The notes under the pieces: model-generated | Databases searched by the model: none | Seen by the model: the letters and a program-made list of their open reading frames with translations, nothing else | What the model was told of the DNA's origin: nothing | Shown here: in pieces, positions 11,301 through 21,220 of the stretch | Position numbering within the stretch: position 1 is the stretch's first letter | Layout of the letters: the number at the start of each line of letters is the position of its first letter | Assembly: GCF_965363235.1 (NCBI RefSeq) | Contig: NC_134845.1 | Span: 32,908,154 to 32,972,153 of the forward strand | Direction of reading: 5' to 3' | From: Mytilus galloprovincialis | Lineage: Eukaryota > Mollusca > Bivalvia > Mytilida > Mytilidae | Length of the DNA: 64,000 bases | Made by a program: the position numbers and the translations under genes

Positions 11301-14300
11301 ACTATCAATGAAATATCATTCCGTTCCAAACAATATAGAAATGGCACAAACTAAACTAAATATAAATTCTCCATTTTACTCAAACAATACCCATTTCAAA
11401 TCTGGGGGTATGTCCCAATTAACCAATGAGAACACAGATAATTCTGACCACAGAGAAATTCACCTGAGCTTTCTAACTAATGATATATAAATTGTACAGG
11501 TAGAAATAGCTACAACTGTGCGGTCAAGCAAAGCTAATTAATACTAAATACTCTAATGATTAAATAATACATAGATAAACTGGTCAATAAGTAATAATGA
11601 TAAACTATAAAGAGAAGTGATTAAAATAATGAAATCAATGAAAATCGTCTCTACCACATTCTCCCCCTTCTGAGAAAATGTCTTCCATGACATCAAATGT
11701 TTCAAAATATCTATATCAACTGTCTTCCCACGGTCAGAAGGAAAAGACGTCCTCGTCTAACACAAAATCGCTTCAATATCCTCAATCATCTGACTTCGTA
11801 ATTAACTTCAGCATGGCCTTCGACACATCATCGCCGTATTTGGAGAAAATTCCTGAGACGCAGCTGACTTGAGATATTCTGCTCGTATCATCCAATCTGT
11901 TTTCTGGGCACTTTTTGCCACAAAATTTTTGTACTTAGTAGTTGCTGTTGATATTTTCGTTCTAGTGGATCGTCTTACTACATTGTCGCTTGTTTCCTCT
12001 TCTTCGTCTTCTTCATCTTCTGTTTCTGATTCCTCTACTGGAGCATCTTGGACAAAACTATTTGCTTCATCATTTTCTTCATTTTGATCTTGGATCTGTA
12101 ATTCATCATCAGCATCGTGAGCGTCCTCTACTGAATCAGAATCCGGTTCGCTGGTGCGGACTTGATCGTCATCAACGTTACCAGGAACGTCAATTTCATC
12201 AGGAACAGTATCAATTTCATCGTCTGATTGTACGATGACATCTGTCTCCTTATCACTTTCTGGTTCATTCCACATTACCACAAAGGATTCATCCTCACTG
12301 TCCGTGACAGTTTCAACGTCTGATATGACCTTGGTTGGAGTTTCTTTTTGTGGTTGATTACGTCTGAGTCTTGGCTTTGGAACAGGTTTTCTTGGTTCTG
12401 GTACTGGCCTAACCTCCTCTTCCAAAACATCTATGCTTCCAATAGGTGACAAGTTATTTCTATGAAGTGTTCTTTTTCTTCCGCTTCCATTTTCCTTCCT
12501 GACTACAAAAACTGGTATTTCAATGTTCGGTTGTTCTAAAACTATATAAGGATCCTCTTCCCATTTATCCTCAAGTTTATTGGTTCCCTCGAATGCTAGT
12601 ATCTTGACTAATACTCCATCACCTTTATGGAGTATAGCACCTTTCACTCTCTCGTCATATCCTTTCTTCTGTCTAATACGAGATTTTTCGGCAGATGTTG
12701 AAGCTAGTTGGTATGACTTCTTCAACTTTTCTTTTAAATTATGTATATACTTTGTTGCACTTTTCACTTCTTTATCATCTGTAAGTCCAAACATAAGATC
12801 TACTGGCAACTTTGGTTTTCGTCCAAACATCAATTCAAACGGTGGATATCCTGTGCTGTCATGTTTTGTACAGTTGTATGCATGTGTTATCGGAGCTAAG
12901 TATGATTTCCAATCTCTCTTTTGATCTTTATGGAGTGTTCCTAGCATGTTTATAAGCGTTCTGTTAAATCTTTCACACTGGCCGTTGCCTTGTGGATGGT
13001 AAGGTGTGGTTCTTGATTTTTTAATTCCAGTGATTTCACAGAGCTCATTTATCAGACGGCTTTCAAAATTAGCACCTTGGTCGGAATGTATACGATGAGG
13101 CAGACCGTAGTGTACAACAAAGTTTCGAAAAAATGCATCTGCGGTAGTTCTTGCAGTGGTATTCTTAGTAGGGATCGCCTGTGCATATCTTGTGAAATGA
13201 TCTGTTATCACAAGAACATATTAATATCCTCCTTTTGAAATCTCTAATTTCAAGAAATCCATGCAAACAATTTCCATAGGCTGACTAGTTGTTATGCTTT
13301 TAAGTGGTGCTCTTTCATTTGTTGGTGTCTTTCTCCATATGCATCTTGGGCATTTTTGTATCCATTGGTCTATGTCTTTCGTCATGCCATACCAAAAAGA
13401 ATCTTTCTTTTATAAGTGATGTAGTTCTGTCTCGTCCCTGATGACCCATGTTGTTATGTAATGTCTTCAGTACGGCTTGTATCTGTGAAATTGGTAATAC
13501 TAGTTGATCTTTTTCTTCGTGTTCAATCATGATCCTTCTGTATAGTAGTCCTTTCTTTATTCTAAGCTTTTCAAAGTTGGTGTATAATAAGTTGTTGTAT
13601 GGAGATGGTTCTATATCATGTTTCCGTGGTTTGATACCTTTACTGAAATTTGTCAACCAATATCGAATACTCGGGCCTTCCTTTTGAGTTTCTCTTATAT
13701 CAATCTGTTGTCCATGTAAAACTTCCGGTATATCATCCAATACTTCTGATGAATGTGTTAAAGACTCCACATAGTTGCATTGAAGTGTTGACTTACACAC
13801 GGCTTTTACTGAATCTAACGTGATGGTTTCTTGTTGGTTGGTTATTCCAGGCAATCGAGACATTCCATCGGTGTCTGCATTATTCTTACCAGGACGGTAT
13901 ATAATGTCGAAGTTAAACGAAGATAGTGCAGCTAATCAGCGATGACCTGTAGCGTCGAGTTTTGCTGTTGATAATACATATGTGAGAGGGTTATTATCCG
14001 TCAATACTGTAAATCTTTGTTGAAGTAAATAGTCCTTAAACTTCTCTGTTACGGCCCACTTCAACGCTAAAAACTCCTGTTTATGTACGGGATAATTCTT
14101 TTCAGCTCTTGTAAGACCTCTGCTTGCATAGGCTATTACTTTCTTTAGTCCATGATGTTCTTGGTACAAGACTGCTCCTAGTCCATTTTGACAGGCATCA
14201 GTATGTAATTCAAAAGGCTTGTTGAAGTCTGGAAAGGTAAGTATTGGTGGTGATGATAAATGTTGTTTTAGTTGGTGGAATGCAATTTCTTGTTCTTTAT

Positions 14301-17300
14301 TCCATATACAAGGTTTACGTTGTTGTTTCTGATCTTTCTTTCCTCGCACTTTTCTTCGTGTTGATGGCATAAGATCAGTGAGTGGACGTGCGATCTTTGA
14401 GAAATCTCGTATGAACTTCCTATAATAACCCACGAATCCAAGAAATTGGCGGACTTCTTCTGCTGTTGTTGGTTTTGGCCAATTAACTACTTTTTCTATC
14501 TTTTCTGGATCCGGTTCTACTCCATCTGATGATACAATGTGTCCAATATATTTCACCTTGCGTTGAAAGAAATTGCACTTTTTCGGAGACAGTTTTAATC
14601 CTACTTCTCGGAGACGTTGTAATACTCTTTCTAATCTATCCAGATGTTCTTCGAATGTACGAGAAAAAATGATCAAATCATCTAAGTAGATAAAACATAT
14701 TCTAGTATGTAAATCGCCAAGGCATTCCTCCATCAAACGTTGATAGGTAGCAGGTGAGTTGGCAAGTCCAGTCCAAATGGTAGCCTGTTCAATTCAAAGA
14801 ATCCCAACGGTCCAACCGTGAACGCAGTACGCTGTTTATGTTCTTCGGCTATGTCTACTTGGTGGTATCCACGTTTCATATCTAAAACGGTAAAGTAAGT
14901 ATTCCCTCCTAGTGAATCTAATATTTCCTCAATGCGCGGAAGAGCATATGAATCCTTTATTGTCCTGTCATTCAACTGACGATAGTCTACGCACATTCGT
15001 AGTTTTCCATCCTTTTTCCTAACTAGTACAACATTAGACGACCACGGAGAGTGAGAGCGTCTTATGATTCCTGCCGAAAGTAGTTGTTGAAGATGATTTC
15101 TTACTTCTTCAAGCATACATGGTGGAACTCGTCTATGTCTTAAATGGTGTATCTTCTGTAAGTTCAATTCGATGTTTAACCATTGATGTGTATCCTATAT
15201 CTGTTTCACTTTTAGAAAAGATATCGTTGAAACTCTGTATCAGTGATTTTCCTTTTTCTAAATCATCAAACGCTAATGTGTATTTCGGTAAATTAATCTG
15301 ATCCATGATATTCTCTAATTCTGATGTAGATGAACTACTGTTTTCCTGAACTACCACAGGTTGAAGTATTTCGATTTTAGTCTTGGTATTTAAGCAAATA
15401 TTTGATGTATAGATAAAAACTTTAGGAACCATCCGGATAACTGTGATAATCAAAACTCGATATTTTTTTTATTTATAAAAAGTCTATACATTTATCATAG
15501 TAAGGACCATATAATTATTAAAACGGAATGTATTTTTTACGTGATCCATATTATCAAATGCAATTCGTATGATACCAAGTGCATAATTCAAAACTGATAT
15601 GTCAATTGAATCTAACATCGTCAGGGTAATAAACAGAAAAATAATAAAAGATAAACAAGGTCATAAAACTTAAAACAGTTGTTAAAAAAAATGACAGTAC
15701 TTACTATTACTGAAGAAGATCTCATCAGCTCCAGTTGAGGAAACTTACCTTTTTGGTTAGATAACAAGATATCATAATTCTTAAAGGTACAGAACAGAGT
15801 GTAAATCTTGTTATATAAGCTCTGATTATATCCTTATCATTAGTGTACAGTTTGACTATTAACGGCAGTATCGTTCCATATCAAGTAAAGTATTTAGATA
15901 AAGTTACATAGTTACAGTTAATATTACAGTATGCCAAATAGGATATAATACAGAAGAAAATGGAATTCCATGCCAACCGTGTGGTCCTCGTAATTACGGC
16001 AAGAAATGTACAAGCATCTGTAAATGTTCCATAACTGAAAGGTAATATGAACAAAGTACATTGAGTGAAAACCAAAATTACATGAAAAATCAAACAACAA
16101 AGCCCACATAATACACGGTGTTCAAAACGAAACAGGTATTAAAGCAAACTATGTGCTTTTCCTATTTCTATATATATATTGCCACTAGTTTGAACAAAAT
16201 GAAACTATGTTCATTTGAGACTATATACACAATACGTTTGCTTTTTGTAATTCATTTAGAGATAAATAACTGTGATATAAATAACAGATAATAATGAGTA
16301 AATTCTAGGCTTTAGATTCCGACAGACTGAATAACAAGAAGCGGATTATTGTTTTTGTTAGTAAAAACTCCTATCGTATTTTAATTACTGTCGGTAGTGA
16401 AACATTAAACATTAAACAGAACCACTTCAGTGTTTTAGATGATTGATTGTTGATTGCTTAACGTCCAGTGGCAAATATGTCATGCATGTTCAGGACGAGA
16501 ACAAGTGAACAATAAATACAATAGGTAGGTCTTTACATGATAGAGGTCATTCGGGATGATGGTCAGGGAAATTTGGACTGCCACTGGAAAATGAGGGTAT
16601 AAAGGATTTTAAGAAAATATTAGTTTTTTGGAAGACAGACGCACTTCAAAATTTAAAGCCTTGTGGCTAGTATGAGTTTACTAATTGTACAAATGGTAGC
16701 TGCGAACGAAACAGTTCTTTTAGATAAATTCATGATCGATACCATAATTTAGTACTGTACGCCAAACGAGCAGCTCATCAACAACAGAATCATTGGTGAT
16801 ATTGGAATCACAAACGCTAAAAAAAGGCAAAAAATCAAAATACGAAGCATTTAGAACCAAACAAAAGGTACCTTATAGCAAGTCTTCCTTCTAAAAGTAT
16901 TGATATTTCGTAGATGTAACCATGTTAATGGCTCCTGTACTTCTGAAGAACAAATCACGACACTAAGTCCGTATGTTTCTACAGATACCACCTCAGGTAA
17001 GTTTTGATTTTACATAATGTAATGGTTTATGATCTTGCATTTTCCACTTGTTTATATGCATTTACGTATGAAATTGTTCCAATCATGCTGTTTTGACAAT
17101 TTCCTTTTAAATAATATAATAGGTGTGACATATGCAAATCCTGACCTCAGAAGAGTATACGTAGGACATGATTCTTCTATACTTTAATTTTGCTAAGATA
17201 AATGCATAAAATTATTGCTTTTATTTCTATGACCAGACTTTGACACTTGTTATCGCAGAGATATATGGTGGTTTGTGCATTGTAAACATGTTGACATACT

Positions 17301-20300
17301 AAAATTGGCAATACATTGATTGATTTCACCCATGTTTTCATAGTCACAAAATTATAACCTGGGTTCTCAGGCATCCTTGAATAAAACGGATCATTAAACA
17401 GCCCTCTTTCGTCCATTTAAAATCAAAATCCTGATCAATAAATAAAAAATAAATAAATTAATAGTCAAGTACATAATAAGTGCAGGATATCCAGTCTCAT
17501 TAAACAACATATTGGTATCAATTATTAAATCTTATGAGGTAGAAAAGCCTTGGAACTTCACAAAGGCAAGGTTCAACTCCTGAGTATCACTTGCCCAGTT
17601 GTCAGCAGTTTTCTGATGACATGAATTTAAATTGATATGGTCTGAAAAAATATAAATTATCTGTTTACAAAACCTAGCCATTTTGAAGTTCCAAGGCTTT
17701 TCTACCTCAGTAATAGATAAAGCTGTGTTTGACAAAACCTTTAGGACTCTGTTCATCAATGCTCTTAAATTTCATACTTTATTTGGGCATTTTAACTTTG
17801 CTTTTTTATTCGAGTGTCCCTAGTGAGGTTTTTTGTAGACGAAACGCGATTCTGACGCAAGAACACAATTGCAATCCTCGTATCTATGATGAGTTATCCA
17901 CATTATCAGAATGATTAACATCAAATATTCATATTTTGAAAATACATTCATCTACCAGTTTCAAAGGGCTAACTTTCATTTAGTGTTGATTGTGTGACAA
18001 AATGTTTCAATATATTTTTTTATAACTTTCGATAGATGAAATCAAAATCAAAAGTACAAGCAGAACTACTTTTATCAAGAAATTGGAAATCACAGGTAAG
18101 ATATATTGCATACATGTGTTTTGTCTTAAAACGATCATTCCAGAGTTATCATAAAAGGTAGATGTATATATAAATACAGTCAAAAAATTACAGATGCACA
18201 AACAAAAAGAAAGAAAACCGCTTAAATTACTTTTTGTCAATAATATTTTCAAATATAACAAGAACTATCTTTAAAAAAGATATCCGACGTATTTAAATTT
18301 GAGTATATGTTTAAAACTATCATTTCGATAACCTTCAGAAGCACAAAGATACCATTTAGATAACGTTTTCTCTGTTTGTGTTCAGTATTTTCGGTCCTCG
18401 TATCTTTCTGTTTACATTCACCAAAACCCCGAGGAAATCTCACATGCGTAAGTGCGTTTTAAAAGTCATGTACGTTCGTACAACAAAGTTTACATTAAAC
18501 ATTATATAATTGTCCCGAATAAACAGCTGTCACGGATACAAAGAGCTATTGGAGAAACAATTATTTTAATAAAAATATAAATCTTTGTAAGATCTAGTTC
18601 AAATATTTATAATTTTTCACTTGCTTTCCATCACGATATAATTAACGAGACGTTTTTTCAAACACAACCAAATCACCCACCATGACAGCATTTTGTCCAA
18701 TCACAGAAAGGATTTTCGAGCATGCGTATTCTGTTGCCATAGTTAAGCGTCCTTAAGTTCAAAGGGCACAAACCGTCGGAAAAAAATCTCATTATTCTTA
18801 GCAGGATATTAAAACTGTTTAGGAAACGACAATTGCATTTTCATGTTGATGAATATATTTGTTTAACTTTTTATGGTAAATTTTAAAAAACTTAACCATT
18901 TACCTCACACTGAAGGATTTTTACATGTTGTGTGAATCATCAATTGTTATTTAATTGTCAAAAAAGCTGCTAAAAATTACTATTGTTTTTTTTTAATTTA
19001 ATTTTATTTTTTTCCACAAAATACTTCACAATATACAAAATCACGAAATCATTTTTTGTTCGTTTTTATTAATTTAATGTATAATAGGATTTAACGTTTA
19101 GTTTTAACATCAATATCAACATATATAGGTTTTGTCATTCTTTATCTTTTCTAGACAAAGTTTCTGATGAAACAGTAACAAAATCTGTTAAAAATAATCT
19201 TCTTGAACAAACAGGTATGTGGTTTGTGTAAAAGGCTTGGCAAAATTTGACTTTATAGTTCGTACTTTCTTGATCAATACATGCTAAATAATAGTGAAAT
19301 GTATACCCTTCTATTTTTTTATGAATACATACACAACATTGAACAACATACCATATTTTATTTCTACAAATTCTAAATTAATTTAAAAGTTCTGGCACTC
19401 TTTGTTACTATTAAAGTCTTACGAAATGCAAGTAAAATATTCAATATTCATCGACTATCTTAACCATTTTTTTTTTTTTTGTTTTTTTAAATAAGAAGAT
19501 GTAGTATGATTGCAAATGAGACAACTCTCCATAAAGGACCAGACATGTCATAACTTAAACAATTATAGATCAATGTGCCACCTTCTACGATGAGCTTAAC
19601 CAATACTACATTGTCAGTTATAAACAATGGCCTTGTTTGTGAACCAACCAATGAACGAAAAAAAAATATGAGGCATAACAAGAAAGACAAACAAATACTA
19701 AATAACAGGTTCCTTGCTTGGTACAGGCACCAAAAGATTGTGCTGGGTTATACATGTTTTCTTACTCCCCATTACATTCCGACAATGGTGCTCAGTACAA
19801 CATAAGAATAAAAAATCAAAATCACTTGAAATGCTTAACTATTTAGTTCGACAAAAAAACAGTAAAACAGCTTACATTAGTACAGACTTGCAATGACAGG
19901 GAATTAACGAATCCCTTTAACAACAACAAACACTAAGTTCAGATCTGACAGTTCTCGCAGATATTTTTAGCTATTATTTAGTCAATGACAAATAAAAAAT
20001 ATCAAGCAGTACACATCCAACATGTTTGTATAATGGTATTCATTTTTTTTTCTCGCAATATATATAACATTTGAATTATTCACCAGTTGCATAGCAATTG
20101 CAGCAATCAGTCAATCATGTTTTACAATTTTTATTCTTTTTGCAGTTTATATTCATGACTTAATTGGAAATTATGGCGTTCATTATCACTGGACTAGTAT
20201 ATATTTGTTTAGGGGCCAGCTGAGGGACGCCTCCGGGTGCGGGAGTTTCTCGCTGCATTGAAGACCTGTTGGTGACCCTCTGCTGTTGTTTTTTATTTGG

Positions 20301-21220
20301 TCGGGTTGTTGTCTCTTTGACACATTCCCCATTTCCATTCTCAATTTTATTACTTATATTTTATAGGCCCTTTTACAACAACGAACCTGATAATTTACTG
20401 TCTGTCAGCTGCTTGTTTCATACTTGTAATGGTCTTGTGCTATAAACATAAACTGAAAGCTATGAAGAAAAAGTTACGTGTAATAACAAATCCAGAAGCC
20501 GTTGTTTTGAATGTTCCGAATGATAAACCAAATGATGAGGAAATTGAGTTGGAAAGTGACTTATACATGTATCACGTGATTGATGAAAGTCAGATGGTAG
20601 TATCATGTGACAAACCGAATATACCGAAGAAACCAAATATTTACTTGGATGTTGTAAGTTCGTCTGTAAGTGAATCTTCAGACATTGAAGATAAAACTAA
20701 AGACCCTAACGAATATCTACATCCGTATCATTCATTAGTAGAAAACGCACATTCCCATGATTATGAGGGGGAATCAAACTTCCATGATAAAACAGAAGAT
20801 GGATACCTCCATCCGTATAATGCTTTACTAGAAAAAAGGAAGTCCGTCAAACATGACTACGAAAAAAGTGTAATACGAACTAATGGGAGCAATTCTTCAT
20901 CTTCCACTTCGTCTCTACCGAATTCCGATAAAGAGGGATATATGCACATGTATCAGCAACTAGAAAAAGAACAAAAAAGAAAGTCACATCAATATGAAAT
21001 TTCTGCTGAAATAAACATAACAGCTGGAAGGTCAAATTCATTTAACGTTGTAATGAATAGTAACAGCACGCAAAACAAAAATGTCGCACGTAAAAACAAC
21101 GAAAGTGTAAGTCAAGACGAATTGACATTACCTACTACAATGTCATCCATGTCAAAATTACTTGACCAGGAAAATAACCGAAATATTAAAGAAGATGACT
21201 GTAAAACAAAGACACTTTGA
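8261..21220 (+). CDS. MEGF/EGF-like single-pass receptor with multi-tyrosine tail (paralogue B, 7 exons)
   Basis: Splice model: join of 8261-8352, 10267-10319, 15930-16041, 16914-16996, 18036-18095, 19155-19214 and 20367-21220; total 1314 nt, 437 aa. All intron phases agree (2,1,2,1,1,1). Residues 1-21 or so are a signal peptide. Residues about 27-98 hold one Cys-rich MEGF-type module (YCCFG, then CQPCGPRNYGKKC, CKCSITERC, VNGSC). Residues about 99-153 form a Thr/Ser-rich stalk, and 160-179 are the membrane helix. The tail (180-437) has Tyr motifs at about 222 (YHVI), 246 (YLDV), 270/274 (YLHPYHSL), 300/304 (YLHPYNAL) and 345/349 (YMHMYQQL). YMHM matches the p85 SH2 consensus and YLHP the Crk-type one, so phosphotyrosine signalling after ligand binding is inferred. 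The ectodomain resembles the minimal modules of MEGF10/Draper/SREC-type proteins. Two ATGs (8261, 8267) are in frame. The nearest AATAAA after the stop is at 21505. The gene is intact despite a Ty3 relic in intron 2. Confidence 0.85.
8660..8790 (+). repeat. Hammerhead/retrozyme relic in intron 1 of gene B
   Basis: CGCCACTGATGAGTCC, then TTTGTAGATG, and 40 bp later AATCCTGGTATATATGATGAG keep the order of a retrozyme junction. The GAAA core and stem III are lost. Confidence 0.45.
9305..9333 (+). repeat. T/G homopolymer tract
   Basis: A run of T followed by a run of G in intron 1 of gene B; low complexity only. Confidence 0.7.
9770..9957 (+). repeat. Dispersed repeat, copy 1 (GGGGCCAGCTG family)
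   Basis: It shares ATGGCGTTCATTATCACTG, GGGGCCAGCTGA, CTCGCTGCATTGAAGACC and TTGTCTCTTTGACACATTC with 20173-20349 in the same orientation, over about 180 bp. Both copies sit in introns of gene B. I know the sequence as a common mussel repeat, possibly the 3' end of a LINE or SINE. Confidence 0.7.
10267..10319 (+). CDS. Gene B exon 2: CC-motif start of the Cys-rich module
   Basis: Encodes QEDYCCFGSEQIGDNCQ. The acceptor is ATTTTAG. The donor is G|GCAAGT, a GC-AG intron, where gene C has GT. Its 53-nt length matches gene C exon 2. Confidence 0.82.
10399..11657 (-). repeat. Probable 3' LTR of the decayed Ty3 element
   Basis: The right boundary is set by CTACCACA directly followed by TTCTCCCCCTTCTGAG, which on the minus strand is a polypurine tract just before a TG...-starting LTR. 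The region has no coding capacity on the minus strand. The left limit is approximate. Confidence 0.5.
11808..13863 (-). pseudogene. Integrase region of the decayed Ty3 element
   Basis: Positions 13863-13315 start with MSRLPG (end of the RNase H region) and include the HNNMGHQ part of the integrase zinc module. The frame then shifts near 13340, and a TAA at about 13222 interrupts the segment just before ITDHFTRYAQ. Positions 13211-11808 continue open for about 467 codons: the DDE core (TDHFTRY, IHSDQGANFES, PYHPQGNGQCERFNR), then a Pro-rich PEPRKPVPKPR segment and a long Asp/Glu-rich tail with RRSTRTK. The open length of the tail compared with the broken RT is notable. Confidence 0.8.
13936..15453 (-). 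pseudogene. RT and RNase H region of the decayed Ty3 element
   Basis: Three overlapping minus-strand frames (15453-15133, 15167-14733, 14736-13936) give CVDYRQLND and PRIEEILDSL, then, after a frameshift near 14740-14770, FIYLDDLIIFSRT (the catalytic YLDD), LKLSPKKCNFFQ and VRQFLGFVGYYRKF. RNase H follows (ELHTDACQNGLGAVL, TDNNPLTYVL). The residue patterns match Ty3/gypsy polymerase. The broken frame makes it non-functional. Confidence 0.82.
15930..16041 (+). CDS. Gene B exon 3: MEGF/EGF-like core
   Basis: Encodes VCQIGYNTEENG, then CQPCGPRNYGKKC and CKCSITER, with six ordered cysteines. Acceptor ATTACAG, donor AG|GTAATA. Its 112-nt length and phases 1 to 2 equal gene C exon 3. Confidence 0.87.
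16440..16600 (+). repeat. Dispersed repeat in intron 3 of gene B
   Basis: GATTGATTGTTGATTGC, AACGTCCAGTGGCAAATA and CATGCATGTTCAGGACG recur, more diverged, at 21670-21750. Otherwise intron 3 (16042-16913) shows nothing. Confidence 0.55.
16914..16996 (+). CDS. Gene B exon 4: end of the Cys module and start of stalk
   Basis: Encodes CNHVNGSCTS and then a Thr/Ser-rich run ending VSTDTTS. Acceptor TTCGTAG, donor G|GTAAGT, 83 nt, as in gene C. Confidence 0.85.
17530..17905 (+). repeat. Diverged retrozyme unit in intron 4 of gene B
   Basis: The unit order is preserved: TATCACTTGCCCAGT, TGACATGAAT, CTGTTTACAAAAC, GCTCTTAAATTTCATAC, then a hammerhead remnant at 17811-17858 (CTAGTGAG, TTGTAGAC, GAAACGCG) and CAATCCTCGTATC. 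Within it a 24-bp segment around GAGGTAGAAAAGCC (17535-17557) is repeated inverted at 17686-17709, which a standard unit does not have. Confidence 0.6.
18036..18095 (+). CDS. Gene B exon 5: stalk
   Basis: Encodes DEIKIKSTSRTTFIKKLEIT. Acceptor GATAG, donor G|GTAAGA; 60 nt against 45 nt in gene C, a five-codon length difference. Confidence 0.75.
18096..19154. other. Intron 5 of gene B, no feature seen
   Basis: AT-rich sequence with poly-T tracts around 18985. No repeat family, RNA gene or coding frame could be supported. Confidence 0.5.
19155..19214 (+). CDS. Gene B exon 6: stalk
   Basis: Encodes DKVSDETVTKSVKNNLLEQT. Acceptor TTTTCTAG, donor G|GTATGT; 60 nt against 54 nt in gene C, with little sequence similarity to it. 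Confidence 0.75.
19490..19900 (-). repeat. Dispersed repeat in intron 6 of gene B
   Basis: GTATGATTGCAAATGAGAC, TCTCCATAAAGGACCAG and GATGAGC are the reverse complement of the tail motif found at 49910-49960 and 57780-57830 (TTGTCTCATTGGCA-like). A related copy is at 37490-37740. The small open frames here belong to the repeat. Confidence 0.55.
20173..20349 (+). repeat. Dispersed repeat, copy 2 (GGGGCCAGCTG family)
   Basis: Same family as 9770-9957. It ends 17 bp before exon 7, so it abuts, and may supply part of, the polypyrimidine/branch region of the last intron. Confidence 0.7.
20367..21220 (+). CDS. Gene B exon 7: membrane helix and complete tyrosine-motif tail
   Basis: Acceptor TTTTATAG after a pyrimidine-rich stretch; stop TGA at 21218-21220. 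The exon starts inside a Gly codon, then PFTTTNLIIYCLSAACFI and a basic KHKLKAMKKK stop-transfer. The whole tail lies on this one exon and is very close in sequence to gene C exon 7. Confidence 0.9.

Larger units (their letters stand above)
10399..15465 (-). mobile_element. Decayed Ty3-type LTR retrotransposon, 5'-truncated
   Basis: The element lies in intron 2 of gene B, antisense to the gene. From right to left it keeps a protease-RT linker, RT, RNase H, integrase with an acidic C-terminal tail, a polypurine tract and one LTR. Gag, protease and the second LTR are absent, so the copy ends abruptly near 15465. Several frameshifts and at least one nonsense codon break the frame. The left boundary (about 10399) is a guess from a TG dinucleotide, as no partner LTR is available. 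Its integrase and tail differ clearly from the element at 41805-48861, so it is another lineage. Confidence 0.8.

Noticed and set aside
11990..12924. Plus-strand open frames of 72-114 codons
   Set aside because: They are shadows of the minus-strand integrase and its low-complexity acidic tail.
20429..21220. Receptor tails as ITAMs
   Set aside because: The spacing between successive YxxL/I motifs is much longer than the 6-12 residues of an ITAM.
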